Positions 58,179 through 64,000 of a stretch of DNA of 64,000 nt are shown here, piece by piece. Each line of letters starts with the position of its first letter. The first letter of the stretch is position 1. The notes under the pieces were generated by a model. That model did no database searches. It saw only the letters and a program-made list of their open reading frames with translations, and was not told the origin of the DNA. Where the stretch lies: NCBI RefSeq assembly GCF_004152845.1, contig NZ_SEON01000003.1, positions 186,001 through 250,000 of the forward strand, read 5' to 3'. The translations under genes and the position numbers were made by a program. The DNA comes from Sphingobium fuliginis. Lineage in GTDB: Bacteria > Pseudomonadota > Alphaproteobacteria > Sphingomonadales > Sphingomonadaceae.

Positions 58179-59261
58179 TCACGACAGGCTGACCTTCCCA
58201 CCCGCATGCCGCTCCAGCCGGGCGGCGAGTTCCAGTTCCAGCAGCACGGTCTGCACCACGGCGGGGCCAAGGCCCGACAGCCTTATCAGTTCATCCACCG
58301 GCACGGGCGCCGGTCCCAGCAGCGCGACGACCGACGCCCGCTCCCGCTCGGCCACGTCGCCGGACGGCGGCTCGCCCGCGAAGTGGCCGCCGGGCTGCCG
58401 AACCATGCGCGGGTCGATGGCGCCGATCGCCTCGATCACGTCGGCGGCGCTCTGGACCAGCACCGCGCCCTCCCGGATCAACTGGTTGCACCCCTGGGCG
58501 CGGGGATCGAGCGGAGAGCCGGGCACCGCCATCACCTCCCGTCCCGCCTCCCCCGCCAGCCGCGCCGTGATCAGCGAACCGGACCGGGGCGCGGCTTCCA
58601 CGACGACGGTCCCCCGCGCCAGCCCGGCGATGATCCTGTTGCGCGCCGGGAACTGCCGGGCCAGCGGCTGCGTGCCCGGCGGATGCTCCGTGACCAGCAG
58701 CCCTTCCTCGGCCAGCCGCTCCTGCAATTCCGCATTTTCGGGCGGGAAGGCGATGTCGATGCCGCAGGCGATGACGGCGATGGTGCCGCTCTCCAGCGCG
58801 CCCTGATGCGCGGCCGTATCGATCCCCCGCGCCAGCCCCGACACCACGACCGCCCCATGCTGTCCCAGATCCTGCGCCAGCATCCGGGCGAAGCGGCACG
58901 CCGCGGCGGAGGCGTTGCGCGCCCCCACCATCGCCACGCAATCCCGCGCCGCCAGCGATACGTCCCCGCGCACGATCAGGGCCGGCGGCGCGCCCTCCAT
59001 CTGCTCCAGCAGAAAGGGGTAATCGGCATCGCCCATGATCAGGTAGCGGGCGCCAGCCGCCCGGCTGCGCGCGATCTCCTGCTCGACGATCTTCGCGTCC
59101 ACGATGCTGGCCTTGCCGCCGCCGCGCGCCGCCAGATCGGGCACCGCGCGCAAGGCCTCGCCCGCCGTGCCGAAACGCGCCATCAACTGGCGGAAGGTGA
59201 CAGGGCCGATGCGCGGCGAACGGATCAGGCGCAGGCGGTTGAACCGCTCCTGCTCGCTCAT
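58179..59261 (-). CDS. dprA: DNA-processing protein DprA
   Basis: 360 residues. SAM-like N-terminal domain, then the Rossmann fold with VAMVGARNASAAACRFA, VVSGLARGIDTAAHQGAL, IAVIACGIDIAFPPEN, FPARNRIIAGLA and GSLITARLAGEAGREVMAVPG; a C-terminal winged helix (VPVDELIRLSGLGPAVVQTVLLELELAARLER). DprA loads RecA on incoming single-stranded DNA during transformation. The ATG overlaps the plsY stop by 4 bases. Confidence 0.95.
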   Translation of the reverse strand: MSEQERFNRLRLIRSPRIGPVTFRQLMARFGTAGEALRAVPDLAARGGGKASIVDAKIVEQEIARSRAAGARYLIMGDADYPFLLEQMEGAPPALIVRGDVSLAARDCVAMVGARNASAAACRFARMLAQDLGQHGAVVVSGLARGIDTAAHQGALESGTIAVIACGIDIAFPPENAELQERLAEEGLLVTEHPPGTQPLARQFPARNRIIAGLARGTVVVEAAPRSGSLITARLAGEAGREVMAVPGSPLDPRAQGCNQLIREGAVLVQSAADVIEAIGAIDPRMVRQPGGHFAGEPPSGDVAERERASVVALLGPAPVPVDELIRLSGLGPAVVQTVLLELELAARLERHAGGKVSLS

Positions 59262-59872
59262 TCCCCGGCCGCCGCCTTTTTCGAAGCGCCCACCTTCGGT
59301 TCGGTTCCCCTGGCGAGCCGCGCGATATTCTCCCGGTGCCGCCACAGCACGATCAATGCGAGCGCCAGCGCGACGGGGACCAGCTCGATTCGGCCGAAGC
59401 ACCACATGGCGACAGGCGCGCTGACCGCCGCGGACATGCCGCCGACCGACGACCATCTGGTCCCGAACAGCGCCCCCAGCCACACGGCCGCGAAGACGAT
59501 CCCCGCCGGCCAGTACAGCGCCGTCACCACGCCCATCATGGTCGCCACGCCCTTGCCCCCGGCAAAGCGCAGCCAGACCGGATAGCAATGTCCGATAAAG
59601 GCCATGGCCCCGGCCATCGGCCCGCCACCATCGACCAGCGCCGCGCCGACCAGCACCGCCGCCGCGCCCTTCAGCAGATCGAGCAGCAGCGTCGCCGCCG
59701 CCAGCCCCTTTCGCCCCGTCCGCAGCACATTGGTCGCGCCGATATTCCCCGACCCGATCTTGCGCAGGTCGCCCGCCCCGGTGAGGCGCGTCAGCAGCAG
59801 CCCGAATGGGATGGAACCCAGCAGATAACCGATCAGCAGGACGAATGCGGGAAGTAGCCAGGGAGGAGTCAT
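59258..59872 (-). CDS. plsY: Glycerol-3-phosphate acyltransferase PlsY
   Basis: 204 residues, five membrane spans. Signature motifs: GSIPFGLLLTRLTGAGDLRKIGSGNIGATNVLR, GHCYPVWLRFAGGKGVAT and the final WRHRENIARLARGTEPK. It acylates glycerol 3-phosphate with acyl phosphate at the inner membrane. A GGGAGGAGTC-type ribosome context is absent on the coding strand; the start is fixed by homology at ATG 59872. Overlaps dprA. Confidence 0.95.
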   Translation of the reverse strand: MTPPWLLPAFVLLIGYLLGSIPFGLLLTRLTGAGDLRKIGSGNIGATNVLRTGRKGLAAATLLLDLLKGAAAVLVGAALVDGGGPMAGAMAFIGHCYPVWLRFAGGKGVATMMGVVTALYWPAGIVFAAVWLGALFGTRWSSVGGMSAAVSAPVAMWCFGRIELVPVALALALIVLWRHRENIARLARGTEPKVGASKKAAAGE

Positions 59873-60055
59873 GATCTCGCCAAATTGGTTGCGGCGCGAC
59901 CATAGCGTTCCCGGCGAACCGGGCAATGGCGAAGGTGACGAAATATGGGTCGGAATATCGGGGATGGGGGTTCCCGCCATCAAGCCCTTCCTCTCAAGGG
60001 GAGGGCTCTTGAGGGAAGTTGACAGGCCCGCCCCATGCCGCGACATGTCTGCCCG

Positions 60056-60859
60056 ATGACAGTCGCACCCCATGCCCCCCTTCTTTTCTTCGATTCCGGC
60101 GTCGGCGGGCTTTCCATCCTTGGCCCGGCACGAAGCGCCCTGCCCAACGCGCCGGTCGTCTATGCCGCGGACAGCGCGGGCTTCCCCTATGGCACCAAGA
60201 GCGAGGCGGAGATCGCCGCCCGCGTGCCCGCCCTGCTCGGGCGGCTGGTGGAGCGCTACCGCCCGCGCCTCGCCGTCATCGCCTGCAACACCGCCTCCAC
60301 CATCGCCCTGCCGGCGGTCCGCGCCGCGCTCGACATCCCCGTTGTCGGCACGGTACCGGCAATCAAGCCTGCCGCCCTGCTCTCGCAAAGCCGGGTATTC
60401 GGCGTGCTCGGCACCGACGCCACGGTGCGCCAGCCCTATGTCGACAGGCTCGCGGCCGAACATGGCGCCGACTGCACGGTCCTGCGCCATGGGTCGGCCG
60501 CGCTCGTCCAGCTTGCCGAGGCGAAACTGCGCGGCGAACCGCTCGATCCCGCCATTGCGCGGGACGCGCTGGCCGGCCTGTTCGACCAGCCGGGCGGCGA
60601 TCGGATGGACATAGTGGTCCTCGCCTGCACGCATTTTCCGCTGGTGGAGGCCGAACTGGCCGCCGCTTCGCCCCGTCCGCTCAGATTCGTGCACGGCGGT
60701 GAAGGAATTGCGCGCCGCATCGCCTATCTCACCCAGGGGCAGCCATGGCCGTCCGAACCGCAGCCCGGAACCGCGGTCTTCACTCGCCTGGACGAGAGCG
60801 TGGAGCCACTCCGCCCAGCGCTGGAAGGCTATGGCTTGCAACGGATCGAAGGACTTTGA
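60056..60859 (+). CDS. murI: Glutamate racemase
   Basis: 267 residues from ATG 60056 (ATG 60035 would add seven residues; no strong ribosome site favours either). Substrate and catalytic motifs: LLFFDSGVGGLSIL, YAADSAGFPYGTKS, IACNTASTIAL (first catalytic Cys) and VLACTHFPLVE (second catalytic Cys). It makes D-glutamate for peptidoglycan. Divergent from plsY. Confidence 0.95.
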   Translation: MTVAPHAPLLFFDSGVGGLSILGPARSALPNAPVVYAADSAGFPYGTKSEAEIAARVPALLGRLVERYRPRLAVIACNTASTIALPAVRAALDIPVVGTVPAIKPAALLSQSRVFGVLGTDATVRQPYVDRLAAEHGADCTVLRHGSAALVQLAEAKLRGEPLDPAIARDALAGLFDQPGGDRMDIVVLACTHFPLVEAELAAASPRPLRFVHGGEGIARRIAYLTQGQPWPSEPQPGTAVFTRLDESVEPLRPALEGYGLQRIEGL

Positions 60860-60892
60860 AGGGGTGGACCTTTGGTCCAATCGCAAGTCCTT

Positions 60893-60949
60893 CTATCAGT
60901 GTGATAGGTAATTCTCCCTAAGGCTGCGAGCGTTTATCACTGGTAATAG
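60893..60949. promoter_or_regulatory. Dyad sites upstream of hemA
   Basis: A perfect dyad CTATCA-GTG-TGATAG (60893-60907) and, 26 bases on, a related imperfect one (TTATCACTGGTAATAG, 60934-60949) lie about 65-120 bases before the hemA start. They suggest a repressor or activator site; the protein is unknown. Confidence 0.4.
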
Positions 60950-61011
60950 GCCAAAACAGCGGATAAATGCCCCTCAAAGAGGGGATGCGGGAATAGGGAC
61001 AGGGCGTTCAA

Positions 61012-62232
61012 GTGAACTACAAGCACATCTTCACGCAGGCGATCGACCGGCTCCATAGCGAAGGCCGCTATCGCGTGTTCATCGACATCCTGCGCAACAA
61101 GGGCGCCTTCCCCAACGCCCGCTGCTTCCACGGTCATAACGGGCCCAAGCCCATCACCGTCTGGTGCTCCAACGACTATCTCGCCATGGGCCAGCATCCC
61201 AAGGTCGTCGCCGCGATGGAAGAGGCGCTGCACGATGTCGGCGCGGGCTCGGGCGGCACCCGCAATATCGGCGGCAACACCCATTATCATGTCGATCTGG
61301 AGGCCGAACTGGCCGACCTGCACGGCAAGGAAGGCGCGCTGCTCTTCACCTCGGGCTATGTCTCGAACGAAGCGACGCTCTCGACCCTCGCCAAGATCCT
61401 GCCCGGCTGCATCATCTTCTCCGACGAGCTGAACCATGCCTCGATGATCGCGGGCATCCGCAATTCGGGCTGCGAGAAGCGCGTCTTCCGCCACAATGAC
61501 GTCGATCATCTGCGCGAACTGCTGGCCGCCGAAGACCCGGAAGCGCCCAAGCTGATCGCCTTCGAAAGCGTCTATTCGATGGACGGCGACATCGCCCCCA
61601 TCGCCGCGATCTGCGACCTGGCCGACGAATATAATGCCCTCACCTATCTGGACGAGGTTCATGCAGTCGGCATGTACGGCGCGCGCGGCGGCGGCATTTC
61701 CGAACGGGACGAGGTGGCCGATCGCGTGACCATCATCGAAGGCACGCTGGGCAAGGCGTTCGGCGTGATGGGCGGCTATATCGCCGCCGACCAGATGATC
61801 GTCGACGTGATCCGCAGCTATGCGCCCGGCTTCATCTTCACCACCTCCCTGTCCCCCGTGCTGGTCGCCGGCGTGCTGGCCAGCGTCCGTCACCTCAAGC
61901 AGTCGAGCGAGGAACGGGAGGGCCAGCAGGCGTCCGCCGCGACCCTGAAGCGCCTGATGGCGGAAGCCGGCCTGCCGGTGATGCCGTCGGTGACGCACAT
62001 CGTCCCCCTGATGGTGGGCGACCCGGTGAAGGCCAAGCGGATCAGCGACATATTGCTGGCGGAATATGGCGCCTATGTGCAGCCCATCAACTATCCCACC
62101 GTCCCGCGCGGCACGGAACGCCTGCGCTTCACGCCCGGACCGGCGCATACCGAAGAAATGATGCGCGAACTGGTCGATGCTCTGGTGGAAATCTGGGACC
62201 GGCTCGAACTGGAATTCAAGAAAGCGGCCTGA
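61012..62232 (+). CDS. hemA: 5-aminolevulinate synthase
   Basis: 406 residues from GTG 61012. PLP enzyme of the alpha-oxoamine synthase family: [38 protein letters not shown], and the PLP lysine in [13 protein letters not shown]. It condenses glycine with succinyl-CoA (the Shemin route, typical of alphaproteobacteria), so it also links to the succinyl-CoA produced by the propionyl pathway. Paired dyads upstream may regulate it. Confidence 0.97.
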   Translation: MNYKHIFTQAIDRLHSEGRYRVFIDILRNKGAFPNARCFHGHNGPKPITVWCSNDYLAMGQHPKVVAAMEEALHDVGAGSGGTRNIGGNTHYHVDLEAELADLHGKEGALLFTSGYVSNEATLSTLAKILPGCIIFSDELNHASMIAGIRNSGCEKRVFRHNDVDHLRELLAAEDPEAPKLIAFESVYSMDGDIAPIAAICDLADEYNALTYLDEVHAVGMYGARGGGISERDEVADRVTIIEGTLGKAFGVMGGYIAADQMIVDVIRSYAPGFIFTTSLSPVLVAGVLASVRHLKQSSEEREGQQASAATLKRLMAEAGLPVMPSVTHIVPLMVGDPVKAKRISDILLAEYGAYVQPINYPTVPRGTERLRFTPGPAHTEEMMRELVDALVEIWDRLELEFKKAA

Positions 62233-62378
62233 CCGGCGCCTGCGCGAATTCCGCTGGAGGCGCTGTCCTCATTCCCCCTCCCACAGGCGGGGGGCTGGGA
62301 TGGATCGGCGCAAATCAGCGGCAATTTCCAGCGGTCAGGCCGGAATTCGCAACCCCGATCCGGGAACCGGCCAAAAAC

Positions 62379-63029
62379 TCACAGCCGGATCAACCCACCC
62401 CTGACTGCATAGCCCCGATACAGGCTCCGGCTATGCGCAAAGCCCCCCATGTCCGCCGCCACCCTGCCGATCGCCTGCCTGAATTCCGCCCGCGGCGACA
62501 CATGAAAGCGCGCCAGCCACCCGAACAGCGCCCGCTTCCACAAGCCCGGCAGACCATCCTGCTGCCCGAAGTCGACAATCTCCAGCTTGCCGCCATGCGC
62601 GACGCAACCCGCCGCCTGCCCCAGAGCCGCTTCCCAGTCCGGGATCATGGACAGCGCATAGCTGATGAACACCCGCTCGAACCGTTCGCGCCCGAACAGC
62701 GCCCCTGCATCGAACGCACAGGCATCCCCCTGCGCCAGCACGACGCGATCCGCCAGGCCCGCCTTCGCCACGGCTTTGCGCGCCGTCCCCAGCATCGCCT
62801 CGGAAATATCGACGCCATAGAGCCGCGCCTCCGGCCAGGCCTTGCCCACGGCGATCAGATTGCGTCCCGTGCCGCAGCCGATCTCCAGCACCGCCCCACC
62901 GCGCGGCGGCGCCAGATCGGCAATAAGCCCATCCCGCCCCAGCAGGTAGAATTTCCGCGACAGGTCGTAAATGTGCCGCTGATGCCGATAGACGCTGTCC
63001 ATCAGCCCGCCATGCCCGCCCGTCATCAC
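62379..63029 (-). CDS. btaB: BtaB-like SAM-dependent N-methyltransferase (betaine lipid synthesis)
   Basis: 216 residues. The start MDSVYRHQRHIYDLSRKFYLLGRD is typical of BtaB, and the SAM-binding motif VLEIGCGTGRNLIAVG follows, then VDISEAML. BtaB trimethylates diacylglyceryl-homoserine to DGTS. It overlaps btaA by 4 bases. The pair usually acts when phosphate is scarce and membranes swap phospholipids for betaine lipids. Confidence 0.88.
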   Translation of the reverse strand: MMTGGHGGLMDSVYRHQRHIYDLSRKFYLLGRDGLIADLAPPRGGAVLEIGCGTGRNLIAVGKAWPEARLYGVDISEAMLGTARKAVAKAGLADRVVLAQGDACAFDAGALFGRERFERVFISYALSMIPDWEAALGQAAGCVAHGGKLEIVDFGQQDGLPGLWKRALFGWLARFHVSPRAEFRQAIGRVAADMGGFAHSRSLYRGYAVRGGLIRL

Positions 63030-64000
63030 GCGCTCCCCAGCACATAGAGGTGGACGCCGCCATAAATGGCCGAGCGGTCCCGCGCCGTATATTCCCGCGA
63101 TTCCTCCGCCCGATAGTCCCAGCGCGACAGCAGCGTATCGTCGACCCGCCCCGGCAGGATGCTCGGTTCGCCCGCCGTCCGGAACAGCACCCGCGCACCC
63201 CGTTTCGCCGTTCGCGTGATCTGGGCCCAGAGCGCGTTCAACTGCGCATCGTCCATCCAGTCTTGCGCGTCGAGCAGGATGTAGCGATCGACGGACCCCG
63301 CCTCCTGCGACGCCAGGAAGTCGGTGAAGTTCACATGCCGGACATCCACCCGCCCGGCGCGTTCCACCACGGCCGCATGGTTCGCGGCCTGCAAATAGGG
63401 CGGCAATGGCCCCTCGCCGCCGGCATAACCGCGCCCGAAAGCCTGCACCGCGAAATAATTGTCCTTGAGGTCGAAGCCGCAGGCCAGCTTTTCCAGCCGC
63501 GCCTTCAGCACGCCGTCCATCCGCGCGTCCCCGGCCAGCGCCTCATATTGCGCGGGCGGGATGCCCAGGCCGAAGAGCGAAGCCGGCTGGCTCGTCAGCC
63601 ACCGCATGAAGGCGCTGTCGAACACCGGCGCCAGCTCCGTTTCGAAGATCGCCCGCTGCTCCTCCCGCGATTTCGCATCCAGCATCCGCCGCGGATCGAC
63701 GCCATGCAACCGCGCCAGCAGATGCGCCGCGCCGATGAAGCGCCCCAGCAGCCCATGCCTGTAAATCCCCCGCGCAAAGCCGCCGATCCGCCGCCGCCCG
63801 ATGAAGTCCCGCCCCTCCCAATAGCGCCGCGTGGCGTCGTCCAGCACCGGCGCCACGAAGGTGCGATAGGCCGCCACATTCTCCCTGCAATCCGCCCTGG
63901 CGAAGAAGCGATGGAAGGCCCGATGGTCCGGCAATGCCTGTGCCGCCGCCAGCTTCAGCCGGTTGAGCGCGATATGCGCGGTGTTGAGGTCGACCGCCGT
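63026..64000 (-). CDS. btaA: BtaA-like DAG 3-amino-3-carboxypropyl transferase, C-terminal part (cut by window edge)
   Basis: About 324 C-terminal residues; the frame stays open to the end of the window (TAVDLNTAHIALNRLKLAAAQAL leads in). Seen: YWEGRDFIGRRRIGGFARGIYRHG, DNYFAVQAFGRGY, LPPYLQAANH, ILLDAQDWM and RWDYR near the end, all in the order found in BtaA. It moves the aminocarboxypropyl group from SAM to diacylglycerol. The adjacency and 4-base overlap with btaB support the call. Confidence 0.87.
   Translation of the reverse strand, partial: TAVDLNTAHIALNRLKLAAAQALPDHRAFHRFFARADCRENVAAYRTFVAPVLDDATRRYWEGRDFIGRRRIGGFARGIYRHGLLGRFIGAAHLLARLHGVDPRRMLDAKSREEQRAIFETELAPVFDSAFMRWLTSQPASLFGLGIPPAQYEALAGDARMDGVLKARLEKLACGFDLKDNYFAVQAFGRGYAGGEGPLPPYLQAANHAAVVERAGRVDVRHVNFTDFLASQEAGSVDRYILLDAQDWMDDAQLNALWAQITRTAKRGARVLFRTAGEPSILPGRVDDTLLSRWDYRAEESREYTARDRSAIYGGVHLYVLGSA

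Noticed and set aside
55639..58806. A 1055-codon plus-strand frame opposite topA and dprA
   Set aside because: Same cause: antisense shadow with no domain pattern, while topA shows all catalytic motifs.
59873..60886. Upstream extension of plsY across the murI gene
   Set aside because: It is antisense to murI, and PlsY homology begins at MTPPWLLPAF.

Overview
The window looks like the chromosome of a sphingomonad (Alphaproteobacteria, Sphingomonadales; Sphingobium or a close relative). The evidence is high GC content, the dusB-ntrB-ntrC-ntrY-ntrX-hfq-hflX order, a fused ispDF, an ALAS-type hemA, a PHA/propionyl-CoA gene set, and many short inverted repeats of the kind common in this group. 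This assignment is inferred from gene content and repeat types, not from a database match. Almost all of the window is housekeeping DNA. There is no prophage, insertion sequence, CRISPR array or rRNA operon, and one tRNA gene (Val-CAC).

Layout. 1-8285 (minus): nitrogen-regulation and RNA-chaperone cluster dusB-ntrBC-ntrYX-hfq-hflX; the Hfq carries two Sm domains in one chain. 8389-16020: ispDF and pncC; lipA and a ratA/COQ10-like gene on the opposite strand; then an overlapping trio (carbonic anhydrase, NYN-LOTUS protein, acylphosphatase) and alaS. 16319-19164 (minus): ahcY with a terminator and a probable SAH/methionine-cycle operator, a secreted protein of unknown function and yqgE. 19311-26321: peroxiredoxin, AMP nucleosidase, then a minus-strand run of asd, a membrane protein and a hydrolase, and a dipeptidyl peptidase. 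26434-29134: tRNA-Val, an entericidin-like lipoprotein, a small Cys-rich protein and hslVU. 29472-37465: proS, the PHA regulator phaR divergent from a PHA-synthase-like hydrolase and phaA, then alr with an MFS transporter, and csaA.

37687-46707 is a propionyl-CoA catabolic cluster: pccB, mce, mcm, bioB and pccA on the minus strand, with the divergent regulator gene pccR. bioB supplies the biotin needed by PccAB, and two TTTGCAAA boxes between pccB and pccR are the likely operator. 46745-52352: a LysR/SDR pair, a 2OG-Fe dioxygenase, glutathione reductase and pgi. 52587-55394: lepB-rnc-era, interrupted by a small GIY-YIG nuclease gene that lies between two inverted copies of a dispersed repeat. 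55513-62232: topA, dprA-plsY, murI and hemA. 62379-64000: btaB and the C-terminal part of btaA, for betaine lipid synthesis.

The most unusual material is (i) the double Hfq, (ii) the GIY-YIG/repeat cassette that splits rnc from era and supplies the ribosome-binding site of era, (iii) several hairpin-doublet families that share CGTCAT/ATGACG ends although their interiors differ, and (iv) compact regulatory architecture: phaR and the PHA-synthase-like gene share one CATG for divergent starts, and pccB/pccR and ahcY carry recognisable palindromic operators.
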